Assembly (NCBI GenBank): GCA_001770205.1
Contig: MEQL01000035.1
Span: 1-64,000, forward strand
Direction of reading: 5' to 3'
Origin: Bdellovibrionales bacterium RIFOXYD12_FULL_39_22
GTDB lineage: Bacteria > Bdellovibrionota > Bacteriovoracia > Bacteriovoracales > Bacteriovoracaceae
Length of the DNA: 64,000 bases
The number at the start of each line of letters is the position of its first letter. The stretch's first letter is position 1. The position numbers and the translations under genes were made by a program. Below, in pieces: positions 28,215-36,981 of the stretch. A model generated the notes under the pieces. The model made no database searches. It saw only the letters and a program-made list of their open reading frames with translations, and was not told the DNA's origin.

Positions 28215-30005
28215 ATGACTAATAACTATGATAATCGCTGTCGTGATTTGAACACCACCTTGGCAGATTTTGCAAAAAAAGTTGGGCAATTAAGTGGTCA
28301 AGCGCGAGAGAATTTTGAAAACCAGGTAGCGAAAATTACGGGAATGGATACCCTTAATGTAAAGTATTTTTTGGCACTTTACGCTAAATACCAAGCAAAA
28401 GAGATTCTTGATGATAAGTTTTCTAATGCTCATCCTACCGCCATTGCTCCTGCTGAGATTTTAAATATCTTGCCACTGCAGCATTATGAAGATCTTTTAA
28501 AAAATAATAAAAAGGACTTTGCGGCCAAAAGTTTATTGTGGATTAAAAAAATGCAGGCCGGAACTGGTTCTTCCATAAAACGTTCCACTTATTTGGCGCT
28601 TAAAAAAAAGATAGCAGAATCATCAGTGGTGATAGGAGGAAAAGGGAACGATCTTTTTGTGCCGGGATTGGGTGATGGCATGGTGAGTTTAGCGGAAGCG
28701 CAAATTATGCAGGCCATTTATGATATGCAATCTAATAAATATGCAGGCATTATTTTACACGACATTATAAGCAGTGAGACAGAAAAATCTATTAATGAAA
28801 TTTGGCAAAGAAAGTCGTTGGCCGATGCTACGCAAAACTATAGAGAGCTAATTTTAAAAATTCCAGGATTGCAAAGCGGAATGCGTAGTTATCAATATCA
28901 CATTCCAACGATAGATGAAAAAGGAGAGCTTTCTTTTAATAGACGGTCCCCGGGAGGGCATGCCCTATTTGGAGTGGAAGCACTACTGGCCGCCGCTTGT
29001 CCAGAACAATTGCCGAAAGTTGGGCCGGGACAGTATTTGCTTAGTGTAATTGGTAATGGAGAAGATTTAAGCAGCACACCAGATGAATATATGGCCCATT
29101 GGATGGTGGAAAATAAAATTCCTATTGCCATGGTTACTACAACAAAAACTGAAATTGATCTAAAGGGAGGGCAGATTGCGATTGTTTCGGCCAGTGAAAA
29201 TGAAAATGCTTATGTTACAATCATTGAACGGGCCCAAGCAGAAAGTGCCGGACAGGGAGAGTTATTTGAACGACTGGGGTTACGAGCGGGAGATCGAGAG
29301 GCATTTTTTAATACAAATATGATTTTGTTAAATTATCATGAACTTTCTCCTCGCTTGGAAAAATTAAGAAAGGAAGTTGGAGAGATAGAATTTTTGAAAA
29401 TAATATCTCCTGATTTAATTAAAAATATTAAAAAGCAAGTTGATCATGATGGTGTTGAGCGGAAGTATATTCAATTAGAAGGTGCCATGGGATCGTCGAT
29501 GCTTAATCTCGATCGCTACTGGCGAAGAAGATTTGGCCACCCGTTAGTGCATATTTTAAATGTGGGAGTGCAAGATCGTTCCAGATTTTTTTCTCCGATA
29601 AAAACGGCATTTGATTTTTTTCTGCAGTTTTACTCCGACCGCTTTTCTTTTGATAAAAAGAGCTATCGCCTTATCAACAACGCTCCATCATCTTTGCCGG
29701 ATGTTTCTCTCTCCGGGAAAGTTTATAATGAGGTTCAATCATTATTGGATAATTTTGCGCAAAGTGAAATTTTACATTTAAAAAAACTCAAGGTTGTTGG
29801 TGATGTTTCGCTTGCGGATTTAGTTTTAAAAGGCAAGGTGGAGATAGAATCACAAAAAGAAGGCCTGGTTAATTTGGCCATGGAACTCAGCCTAGGCCTG
29901 GAATGTAAGTGTATTTTGGGAAGGCAGAATAATAAATTTATCTTAGAGAATGTAAAGATTACGATTAGTCGTAATGGCGAAATTGGGTTATGTGACAATA
30001 GTTAG
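28215..30005 (+). CDS. UDPGP-family UTP--glucose-1-phosphate uridylyltransferase-like
   Basis: The ATG at 28215 (AGGGG upstream) gives 596 residues. The UDPGP family (eukaryote-type UDP-glucose or UDP-N-acetylglucosamine pyrophosphorylase) shows KMQAGTGSS (112-120) at the nucleotide-binding loop, the NGED region, 'DLKGGQIAI', FFNTNMILLNYHEL and QLEGAMGSSML. The classic loop is LNGGLGT, so this is a divergent member. It makes a UDP- (or other NDP-) sugar from a sugar 1-phosphate and UTP for glycan or LPS synthesis; the exact sugar is not certain. The gene is divergent from the feo operon and convergent with cca. Confidence 0.8.
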   Translation: MTNNYDNRCRDLNTTLADFAKKVGQLSGQARENFENQVAKITGMDTLNVKYFLALYAKYQAKEILDDKFSNAHPTAIAPAEILNILPLQHYEDLLKNNKKDFAAKSLLWIKKMQAGTGSSIKRSTYLALKKKIAESSVVIGGKGNDLFVPGLGDGMVSLAEAQIMQAIYDMQSNKYAGIILHDIISSETEKSINEIWQRKSLADATQNYRELILKIPGLQSGMRSYQYHIPTIDEKGELSFNRRSPGGHALFGVEALLAAACPEQLPKVGPGQYLLSVIGNGEDLSSTPDEYMAHWMVENKIPIAMVTTTKTEIDLKGGQIAIVSASENENAYVTIIERAQAESAGQGELFERLGLRAGDREAFFNTNMILLNYHELSPRLEKLRKEVGEIEFLKIISPDLIKNIKKQVDHDGVERKYIQLEGAMGSSMLNLDRYWRRRFGHPLVHILNVGVQDRSRFFSPIKTAFDFFLQFYSDRFSFDKKSYRLINNAPSSLPDVSLSGKVYNEVQSLLDNFAQSEILHLKKLKVVGDVSLADLVLKGKVEIESQKEGLVNLAMELSLGLECKCILGRQNNKFILENVKITISRNGEIGLCDNS

Positions 30006-30008
30006 CAG

Positions 30009-31217
30009 CTAATGTTTTTCAATGGTATTCTTGATAACCTGGAGTTGCGTTTTCTCAATGATATGTGCAAGTGTGTCCGGTGAATTTTCTGCCGCCAATT
30101 TCTTATAGTTTATTGTCTGTAGGTTTTTTGCCAATTTTTTCCAGATATCTTCTTGTGGATACTCCTTGCGTGTTTTTCCTAGAGTGTCTAGACGACAGCA
30201 AGATAAAAAATTAAAAAACATCTCATCATTTTTTAAAGCGTTAAAGTGCTTAAGGGTAGTGAGAATTGTTTGAGGTGTTTGCTCTAAAACTTTGTGACAA
30301 ATTTGATGGTAGCGAGTGACAGAAGTGGCCAGTTTTTTCCAGTCAAAAGGAGTTTTAAGGCGATTACAAAATTGTTCAACGATGGCCACTCCATTTATGT
30401 CATGATTGTAGTGCTTGGGGAGAATATCTTTGGGGGTTATGGCCTTGCCAAAATCGTGAGTTAGAACAGCAAAGCGAACGATGTCGCGATCGGTCTCAAC
30501 GGCACTATTTTCAAGACAGAGCATAGTGTGTGTAAAAGCACAACCTTCTGGGTGATGTTTGGGAGATTGTGGCACATCGATTAAATTAAAAATTTCTGGG
30601 AATATCACTTCCAGGGCATGACACTGGCGTAGCGTTTGAAAAAAATTCTGAGGGGCACTGCTATTGAGGGCCTTTTTTAGTTCCATGAAAATGCGCTCCC
30701 CACTTAGGGATTTTAACTCATTTGAGCGAGAAATATTTTGCATAAGCGCCAGTGTCGTCGGATCAATGGTGAAGCCAGGAAGGCCCGCTTGAAAACGGGC
30801 CACTCGCAAAACACGTAGCGGATCTTCAACAAAATGTTCGGAGATGTGCTTTAGCTTTTGTCTGGCCAAATCTATCTTGCCGTCGTAAGGATCAAAGATT
30901 TCACCACTTGCTTCGTCCATCGCAATGGCGTTGATTGTTAGATCGCGTCTAATTAAATCTTCCTCTAAGGTAATATCGGAAGAAAAATCAAAAGCAAAAG
31001 AAGTGTGTCCGCTGGCAATTTTTTTTTCTCGACGTGCCAGAGCATATTCATGGCCACTGATTGGATGGATAAAAACAGGAAAACTGTTTCCCACTTGACG
31101 ATATCCCAGTGCTAACATTTCTGCGGGATTGGCCCCGACTACAACATAATCTCGATCTTTAATTGGAAGGCCCAGTAGGTGATCGCGAACAGCTCCGCCG
31201 ACAAGATATATTTTCAT
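30009..31217 (-). CDS. cca: CCA tRNA nucleotidyltransferase (class II, with HD domain)
   Basis: This enzyme adds or repairs the 3' CCA of tRNA. The 402-residue product has GGAVRD (7-12) and the catalytic DRD (D21, D23), the neck with RRDLTINAIA, and an HD phosphohydrolase domain (LTHDFGKA near residue 250). This is like the E. coli type that also has phosphatase activity. It starts five bases after the biotin-carrier gene and is last in the operon. Length matches E. coli Cca (about 412). Confidence 0.95.
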   Translation of the reverse strand: MKIYLVGGAVRDHLLGLPIKDRDYVVVGANPAEMLALGYRQVGNSFPVFIHPISGHEYALARREKKIASGHTSFAFDFSSDITLEEDLIRRDLTINAIAMDEASGEIFDPYDGKIDLARQKLKHISEHFVEDPLRVLRVARFQAGLPGFTIDPTTLALMQNISRSNELKSLSGERIFMELKKALNSSAPQNFFQTLRQCHALEVIFPEIFNLIDVPQSPKHHPEGCAFTHTMLCLENSAVETDRDIVRFAVLTHDFGKAITPKDILPKHYNHDINGVAIVEQFCNRLKTPFDWKKLATSVTRYHQICHKVLEQTPQTILTTLKHFNALKNDEMFFNFLSCCRLDTLGKTRKEYPQEDIWKKLAKNLQTINYKKLAAENSPDTLAHIIEKTQLQVIKNTIEKH

Positions 31218-31222
31218 AGCTA

Positions 31223-31645
31223 TTACTCAATAAGAATCAGAGGGTGATTAGTAAAAGCAGTGTCACCTACCTGCATATATATTTTGCTAATTATGCCATC
31301 TCTGTGGGCCACGATGACATTTTCCATCTTCATAACTTCTAGAATTAAAATTTTATCCCCGATGTTAATGTGGTCACCCTCTTTAACGAATATGGCCGTA
31401 ACTTTGCCAGGTATTTGTGCCATCAGTGGCCCTGCAGGGGGAGGTGGCGGCGGGCGTTTGGAGATTTTTTTAGGCGGAGAACTTATCGTGGGCAAAGAAA
31501 AGTTAAGTGGAGATAATTCAGAAATAGCATTGATATTAACAGTTATGGGGCGGCCATTTAATTCAATGACGGCCTCTTTCGCATCAGCACTTTTAATTAT
31601 TACTTCGTATTGTTTATCATTAATGGTGAAGCGATATAGTCTCAT
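31223..31645 (-). CDS. Biotin carboxyl carrier protein (biotin attachment subunit)
   Basis: The ATG at 31645 gives 140 residues; the frame extends to 31732 but that overlaps the gene before it. The C-terminal 70 residues are a biotinyl domain with the attachment motif EVMKMEN. A Pro-rich linker (PPPPPPAG) joins it to an N-terminal beta region (about residues 1-55). It carries carboxybiotin to the carboxyltransferase encoded upstream. It is flanked by the OadG-like gene and cca. Function in propionyl-CoA or methylmalonyl-CoA metabolism follows from the neighbours. Confidence 0.9.
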   Translation of the reverse strand: MRLYRFTINDKQYEVIIKSADAKEAVIELNGRPITVNINAISELSPLNFSLPTISSPPKKISKRPPPPPPAGPLMAQIPGKVTAIFVKEGDHINIGDKILILEVMKMENVIVAHRDGIISKIYMQVGDTAFTNHPLILIE

Positions 31646-31665
31646 CGTTTGAACGATTCCTTGTA

Positions 31666-31950
31666 TTAATGCTTTTGCATATAAAATTTGTGGCGCAAAG
31701 TTATCGCATGTAGTTTTCCGGCCAGTTCCCATGGTGATTGACTTTTAATCATCTGGGCCGCCTGGGCATTGCTATCCAAATGTAGTGCACAAGCAACTGC
31801 CACTAATTCTTCATCATTAAGCGGGGGACTACTTCGGTGGTGTTTTATTTTTATGACACTTCCGGTAGTGAGGTGTCGTAAGCGTTTGAAAATAAAAAAA
31901 ATAAAAACAGATAATGCCAGCATCCAGAGGGATACAGCGAAAGTAAACAT
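31666..31950 (-). CDS. OadG-like small membrane subunit
   Basis: The 94-residue product has an N-terminal membrane helix (FAVSLWMLALSVFIFFIF) followed by a polar region. In it, 'LNDEELVAVACALHL' and the closing 'HAITLRHKFYMQKH' resemble the gamma subunit of oxaloacetate or methylmalonyl-CoA decarboxylases. That subunit anchors the complex. It lies between the carboxyltransferase (31 bases) and the biotin carrier (20 bases). No beta (sodium-pump) subunit is seen here, so the complex may be a soluble or membrane-linked carboxylase rather than a pump. Confidence 0.75.
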   Translation of the reverse strand: MFTFAVSLWMLALSVFIFFIFKRLRHLTTGSVIKIKHHRSSPPLNDEELVAVACALHLDSNAQAAQMIKSQSPWELAGKLHAITLRHKFYMQKH

Positions 31951-31981
31951 ATAACAAAACTCCCCAGGTTAATAAAAAAAG

Positions 31982-33556
31982 CTATAGGGGAATGTTACCA
32001 TGTTTTTTTGCCGGATTTGAATCTTTTTTATTCTGTAGCATTATTAAAGCGCGGATTATTTTATAGCGCGTGGCGGCCGGTTCGATGATATCGTCCACAT
32101 AACCACGCTCGGCAGCTCTAAATGGATTTAAAAAGGCCTCGGTATATTCTTGTTCTTTTTCTTCGATAAATTTACTTTCAATTCCATGTTCTTTTGCTTC
32201 TTTTGCGTAAAGAATTTCTCCGGCGCCCTTGGCACCCATAACTGCTATTTCCGCTGTTGGCCAAGCATAATTAATGTCCCCGCGTAAATGTTTGGAGGAC
32301 ATGACACAGTAGGCACCGCCATAATTTTTACGAGTAATGATGGTTATTTTAGGAACGGTTGCTTCCGCATAAGCATACATTAGTTTTGCCCCGTGCCTGA
32401 TTACCCCCATATACTCTTGAGCAGTGCCAGGTAAAAAGCCTGGTACGTCAACAAAGGAGACAATAGGAATATTAAAACAGTCACAGAAGCGAATAAAACG
32501 GGCAGATTTTACAGAGGCATTGCAATCTAAAACACCGGCCAATATTTTTGGTTGGTTGGCCACAATACCTACACTGCGTCCACCATAACGGGCAAAGCCG
32601 ATGACAATGTTGTCGGCAAAATCGGATTGGATTTCAAAAAAATCTCCTTCATCTGCGGTTGCAAAGATAACATCTTTTATGTCATATGGCCGTGAGGCCA
32701 CTTCTGGAACGATAGAGTTTAAACTTTTTTCTGCGCGATCTATCGGATCATTACAGATTATAGTTGCGGGATTTTCCATGTTGTTTTGTGGGACGTAAGA
32801 GAGCAATCGTTTAATGTAATCGATGGCGTCATGCTCGGAGTCTGCCGCATAGTGGGCCACTCCCGATTTAGTGGTGTGCATGGTCGCGCCACCGAGTTCT
32901 TCAGTGGTAACGTCCTCGTGTGTTACCGATTTTACAACTTTGGGCCCGGTTAAAAACATGTAGCTTGTGTTTTTTGCCATGATGGTGAAATCAGTTAGGG
33001 CCGGAGAGTATACTGCACCTCCAGCACAGGGGCCGAAAATGGCCGATATTTGCGGTACTACTCCGGAGGCCATGACATTTCGGAAAAAGATATTGGCATA
33101 TCCGGCCAAACTTTCAATTCCTTCTTGTATGCGTGCGCCGCCGGAATCATTTAATCCAATGAATGGTGCGCCATTTTTCATGGCCATGTCGAGAAGTTTA
33201 CAAATTTTTTCTGAGTTGGTTTCAGAAAGAGATCCGCCGGAGACTGTAAAATCTTGGGAGTAAACGTAGACTGCTCGGCCATTTATGGTCCCAAAGCCGG
33301 TTACCACGCCGTCTCCTGGGTTGGTGTTTTTTTCCATTCCAAAATTGTGACAGCGATGGATTTTAAAGGGATCAACTTCTTCAAAGCTTCCAGGATCAAG
33401 CAGAAGAGCTAGTCGCTCTCGGGCAGTCATTTTTCCTTGTTCATGTTGTTTTTCTATTCGCTTGGGGCCTCCGCCGATAATGGATTTTTGGCGGAGATCG
33501 TTAATTTGTTGCATGCGTTGTTCAAAGTTTACCGTGTTGGCCGTAGGTGTGCTCAT
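31982..33556 (-). CDS. Acyl-CoA carboxylase carboxyltransferase (propionyl-/methylmalonyl-CoA type)
   Basis: The 524-residue product is a biotin-dependent carboxyltransferase. It has the [20 protein letters not shown] block (residues 43-62), the crotonase-fold [15 protein letters not shown] and [16 protein letters not shown] oxyanion regions, and the second '[12 protein letters not shown]' block. It matches PccB/MmdA. The operon has a biotin carrier and an OadG-like protein but no biotin carboxylase, which must be encoded elsewhere if this is a carboxylase. An AAGGA motif precedes the ATG. It is divergent from the histone-fold gene. Confidence 0.93.
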   Translation of the reverse strand: MSTPTANTVNFEQRMQQINDLRQKSIIGGGPKRIEKQHEQGKMTARERLALLLDPGSFEEVDPFKIHRCHNFGMEKNTNPGDGVVTGFGTINGRAVYVYSQDFTVSGGSLSETNSEKICKLLDMAMKNGAPFIGLNDSGGARIQEGIESLAGYANIFFRNVMASGVVPQISAIFGPCAGGAVYSPALTDFTIMAKNTSYMFLTGPKVVKSVTHEDVTTEELGGATMHTTKSGVAHYAADSEHDAIDYIKRLLSYVPQNNMENPATIICNDPIDRAEKSLNSIVPEVASRPYDIKDVIFATADEGDFFEIQSDFADNIVIGFARYGGRSVGIVANQPKILAGVLDCNASVKSARFIRFCDCFNIPIVSFVDVPGFLPGTAQEYMGVIRHGAKLMYAYAEATVPKITIITRKNYGGAYCVMSSKHLRGDINYAWPTAEIAVMGAKGAGEILYAKEAKEHGIESKFIEEKEQEYTEAFLNPFRAAERGYVDDIIEPAATRYKIIRALIMLQNKKDSNPAKKHGNIPL

Positions 33557-33579
33557 GAAGTATCCTTGTTAAATGATAG

Positions 33580-33630
33580 AGCGATATTTGAAAACGGGCT
33601 AATCTAATATCGCTTTTTTCTTAAAGTCAA
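33580..33630 (-). promoter_or_regulatory. Promoter of the carboxyltransferase operon inside an inverted repeat
   Basis: On the minus strand TTGACT (33625-33630) and TTAGAT (33602-33607) have a 17-base spacer. Perfect 9-base inverted arms AGCGATATT (33580-33588) and AATATCGCT (33606-33614) flank the -10 and the expected start near 33595. As only one arm would be in the mRNA, an operator is more likely than an mRNA hairpin. Read on the plus strand the repeat is followed by six T, so a terminator for antisense transcripts is the other reading. Confidence 0.6.
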
Positions 33631-33676
33631 TTTACAATTTTTCGATCCTCTGTAAAAAAAATATTGACGGGACAAA

Positions 33677-33705
33677 TTTACAACTAAAAAAAATACTTCT
33701 AACAT
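33677..33705 (+). promoter_or_regulatory. Promoter of the zinc-finger histone gene
   Basis: TTTACA (33677-33682) and TAACAT (33700-33705) are separated by exactly 17 bases. Transcription would start near 33712, about 34 bases before the GTG, which has its own GAGGAG ribosome binding site at 33735-33740. Confidence 0.55.
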
Positions 33706-33745
33706 CGTCCGATAAGCATTTAAGTGGTCAACACGAGGAGTATTT

Positions 33746-34240
33746 GTGGATGAAGTGATCAATGAAAATTTTTGGAGAAGATGTGGTAGTTGTAAGAAGG
33801 AAATTAAGTATGGAGCATTTTATCAAGCGTGCAGCGTTTCTAGTTGTCGGAAATTAATATTTTGCTCAGTAACTTGCTGGGATGTTCATGTTCCCGTGAT
33901 GAATCATAAAAGTGCTTACGCTGAAGAGCGAGTGGCGCCCCAAAAGCAGCAATTGCTTGCCCAATCCATATCTCAAGGGGCCGCTTTGACAACTGAACGG
34001 GCCGCCCGTCGAATATTAATTCAGACACCGAAAGTGCCAAATGAGCAAGAGGCAAATGCGGATGATATTTTAATTGTTGCTTCAAAGCTAAAATCTTTTG
34101 TTAAGTCAAAATATGATATGAATACCTCTGCAAGCGTTTTTGAGCGCTTATCAGATATTGTAAGAAGAACAACTGCTGATGCATGTGAGCGAGCGGGCGC
34201 AGATGGCCGAAAAACAGTAATGGATAGAGACTTTGAATAG
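33746..34240 (+). CDS. Zinc-finger protein with C-terminal histone fold
   Basis: The 164-residue product (GTG start, GAGGAG upstream) has two parts. Residues 13-54 carry eight potential zinc ligands: C13, C16, C29, C34, C40, C44, H48, H54, a cross-brace pattern like ZZ, MYND or AN1 fingers. Residues about 104-164 look like a single histone fold: helix 1 (DILIVASKLKSFVKSKY), loop DMNTS, long helix 2 (ASVFERLSDIVRRTTADACERAG), the RKTV loop and a short helix 3 (MDRDFE). Archaeal histones have the near-identical AGRKTV signature, and Bdellovibrio has single-fold histones. A polar linker joins the parts. Likely DNA- or chromatin-associated. Overlaps the next gene by eight bases. Confidence 0.8.
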   Translation: MDEVINENFWRRCGSCKKEIKYGAFYQACSVSSCRKLIFCSVTCWDVHVPVMNHKSAYAEERVAPQKQQLLAQSISQGAALTTERAARRILIQTPKVPNEQEANADDILIVASKLKSFVKSKYDMNTSASVFERLSDIVRRTTADACERAGADGRKTVMDRDFE

Positions 34241-35108
34241 ACGTATTACCATAATAAAATTTTGTGGCCATGGGGAAGAGCTGAAAGTTTTCTTGCACAA
34301 AAACAAGGATGGACTTTTTTTTATCCCTCAATTTGCCGGTGAACAAAGCTTGATAGAGGTGCTGCATTTTAGATCAGAAAATGAGCTACCGGCAACTGAA
34401 GGGGGCGGAGATTTTTATCCTTTGCTGACAGTTGAGCGACTGGTTCCTACGCAGGGAGGTGCTCTAACGGAGGCCTTGTCACAGTTTTGGCCTTTTTTAA
34501 AAAATTTCTCCCCTGTTCTTGCCAATGTTGAAATTCCTCGACAGTTTTTATCACGTGATCTGCGGGATAAGCTAATTACAGGCCAGGAGGAGATTGTCTT
34601 TTTTGGCGGGGCCTTCAATCCTCTTCATAATGGACATTTGGAGTGCTTGCGGCAATCCCCCAATAAAAATGTGGTGGTTATACCGGATAAAAATCCGTGG
34701 AAGGAGGAATCTGGCCGGACAGCTGAAAAAGATCATGGCTGTGCTTGGCAAGCTTATCTAAATTTAAGCGAAAAACTTAAGACTACCTCCGGTGTTTATC
34801 CTGGATTTATTGGGAAGAAAGAATCTAACCCCACGGTCTCCTGGATAGATAATGTGGTTGCAAAGCGCAGAGCACTTTTGATTGGGGATGATAATTTTAT
34901 GAACTTTGAGCGCTGGACTGGTTATAAGAAAGTTTTACGCAGCATACAGGCACTTTATGTAGTGCCGCGTTTATTTAAACATGAAGAATTGGTGCAAAAA
35001 CGATCAATGCTTTTACAAGAAAATGGCCCAATTAAAATTGATATTTTACAAGAACATTCTTACCAGCAACTTTCATCCTCGGCCCTTCGCCGCAATGAGG
35101 TTAGTTGA
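34233..35108 (+). CDS. NadD-like nucleotidyltransferase with N-terminal extension
   Basis: A TTG start overlaps the end of the histone-fold gene, so translation is probably coupled. The 291-residue product has a HIGH-type cytidylyltransferase motif, GGAFNPLHNGH (125-135), a basic 'IPDKNPWKEE' segment and a terminal SSSALR (like the ISSTxxR motif). These suit nicotinate- or related mononucleotide adenylyltransferases. About 120 residues precede the catalytic fold and I recognise no domain in them. Usual NadD is about 200 residues. The coupling hints at a link between NAD metabolism and the DNA-associated protein, but the substrate is unproven. Confidence 0.75.
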   Translation: MNRRITIIKFCGHGEELKVFLHKNKDGLFFIPQFAGEQSLIEVLHFRSENELPATEGGGDFYPLLTVERLVPTQGGALTEALSQFWPFLKNFSPVLANVEIPRQFLSRDLRDKLITGQEEIVFFGGAFNPLHNGHLECLRQSPNKNVVVIPDKNPWKEESGRTAEKDHGCAWQAYLNLSEKLKTTSGVYPGFIGKKESNPTVSWIDNVVAKRRALLIGDDNFMNFERWTGYKKVLRSIQALYVVPRLFKHEELVQKRSMLLQENGPIKIDILQEHSYQQLSSSALRRNEVS

Positions 35109-35135
35109 CATATAAGTTGACGAAGGTTGTTCTCC

Positions 35136-36461
35136 TTGCGACTATTAACAGTGATGAGAATTGTCTATTTTTTCGTTTTTTATTTTTTCATTTTTAATCT
35201 TTTGGCAACGCCAAAAGTGTCTATATATGATCCGGATACGGATGATGAAAAAAAAGAACAACGCGTATATACTTCGGTGTCAGATAATGATGGTGATCAT
35301 CAAGCTTTGACGGTGATTGTCTCTTCTTCTGCTGGCTCCAGTTCCTCCGCACCAGTGGAGGTTTTTATCCCCATCAATGAACATAGCGCTGATTATGGAG
35401 ATGAGGATCGAGCAGATTATACCGCTCTCTCGCAACCAGAGCAGATGCCTAATTTTTCCACTGGAGGACATGTTCATCTAACTTTGACGGTGTTAAATGA
35501 TGCAGGGGCGGACCGTTATTTTCGAGCGCTGGTAAAAAATGATACGAACTATGTTCCTTTTGAATTACATTCCCATGTTGATGCTACGATAGATAATGAT
35601 GAGCATAATAGACTTTATGATATCGATTTCTCTCTTGATTCGGGAGATGCGGGAGCTATTTGCAATATTTCTCCGCAGTGCGAAGTTAGAAATGGGACTC
35701 AATATAAAGATGTCTATTTTGTTTTGGCCAGTAGTTTAGATACTGAGTATAGCGCTTCGGAGCTTCCGGCCAATGGAGTCTATTTTAGATTTCGTTTTAG
35801 CAATCAGTTAAATGCGGCCACGGTCACTTTAACTGATTTGCAAGCTTACGATGAGCAACTAAAATTAATCTACAGCGGCCCACTGGTTACCAATTTTTAT
35901 AAAACTTTTTTATATAGATATGACGATACTAGTTCAGAGGGTAGTGGTACTACTCAGTTTTCCACAATAGGTGCCGGAGAGATAGTCTCTTACCATTCGG
36001 CCAATACTAGCGGAGCGATTTTTATAAGAAACTTGATAAATGATACTGATTATAATTTTGCTCTTGGATTTATCGACAAGTATCAATTTGTAAATGGAGT
36101 CTCTAATTCCAAAATTGCGCGTCCTGAAAATATTGAAGAATTTTTGAACAAAAAGGCCTGCTTTTTTCTATCAGCGGGATTTAAGCAAGATCATTATGTT
36201 TTAGAATATTTTAGAAAATTTAGAGATGAATCACTTCTAACGAATTCACTCGGCCAGCGCTTTGTTTCTTGGTATTATTCGTTTGCTCCACACTACGCTA
36301 AAATAATTTGGGATAGTCCCTTTTTGAGTTTCTTAGTAAGAGCGTTGGGTTTTGTGGCATATTTTTTTAGCAGGTTTTTTATTGGTATTGTGATCGCGGG
36401 ATTCTTGATTATTTCAATCTACAATGTTTATCGCCGCCGCCGCCTGCATAGTACTTTCTAA
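35136..36461 (+). CDS. CFI-box family surface protein
   Basis: The start is uncertain: a GAAGG at 35122-35126 sits nine bases before a TTG at 35136, while the ATG at 35154 has no such site. The product of about 441 residues has a signal peptide (VYFFVFYFFIFNLLA) and a large beta-rich extracytoplasmic region. About 100 residues from the end is a CFI-box-like domain (CFFLSAGF, then FRKFRDESLLTNSLG, then WYYSFAPHYA), followed by a membrane helix and a basic tail. The box normally begins CFIATAAYG; this is a variant. Such proteins are typical of Bdellovibrio-like and deltaproteobacterial surfaces. Function unknown. Confidence 0.75.
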   Translation: MRLLTVMRIVYFFVFYFFIFNLLATPKVSIYDPDTDDEKKEQRVYTSVSDNDGDHQALTVIVSSSAGSSSSAPVEVFIPINEHSADYGDEDRADYTALSQPEQMPNFSTGGHVHLTLTVLNDAGADRYFRALVKNDTNYVPFELHSHVDATIDNDEHNRLYDIDFSLDSGDAGAICNISPQCEVRNGTQYKDVYFVLASSLDTEYSASELPANGVYFRFRFSNQLNAATVTLTDLQAYDEQLKLIYSGPLVTNFYKTFLYRYDDTSSEGSGTTQFSTIGAGEIVSYHSANTSGAIFIRNLINDTDYNFALGFIDKYQFVNGVSNSKIARPENIEEFLNKKACFFLSAGFKQDHYVLEYFRKFRDESLLTNSLGQRFVSWYYSFAPHYAKIIWDSPFLSFLVRALGFVAYFFSRFFIGIVIAGFLIISIYNVYRRRRLHSTF

Positions 36462-36554
36462 AAATTTATTCTTGATTATTGGATGTTAAAAGAGAGTGTG
36501 TTATGCTAGCATTTTTATTTGATTTCGATTTACTACAAAACTGAGAAGTGAAAT

Positions 36555-36926
36555 ATGAATCATAAAGATTACGTCGTTTTGATCGTCGATGATGAGCCAG
36601 ATATTTTGGATTTGATGCAAGAAGAATTTGCAGATGCTGGTTTTCAAACTAAAACAGCAGTTTGTGGCAATGCTGCCATTGATATTTTACGCAAAGAGCA
36701 GATTGATGTTGTGGTGTCAGATTACAAGATGCCTAACGGTAATGGGATGAGTGTTTTGTTGGAAGTAAACAAATTACCCAAAGATAAACGGCCTCACTTC
36801 TTTTTTATCTCTGGGCAGGCGGACATTAGCGTTCAAGAGGCCTTGGACTTAGGGGCAAAAAAGTTTTTCACAAAACCCTTTGATTTCGGAGTCCTATTAA
36901 AAGAAATTACAGCGATAGTGAAATAG
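36555..36926 (+). CDS. Single-domain response regulator (CheY-like)
   Basis: The 123-residue product is a receiver domain only, with the acidic pair D12-D13, phosphoacceptor D56 in VVVSDYKMP, S86 in FFISGQ and K107 in FFTKPF. All phosphorylation residues are present. There is no output domain, so it signals by protein contact. No histidine kinase is adjacent. It is upstream of yebC but a 55-base gap suggests a separate unit. Confidence 0.93.
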   Translation: MNHKDYVVLIVDDEPDILDLMQEEFADAGFQTKTAVCGNAAIDILRKEQIDVVVSDYKMPNGNGMSVLLEVNKLPKDKRPHFFFISGQADISVQEALDLGAKKFFTKPFDFGVLLKEITAIVK

Positions 36927-36981
36927 ATAAAAAGGTAACGATAATTTTACGCCTACAAATAAAAATTAAGAGGGTTTTGTT

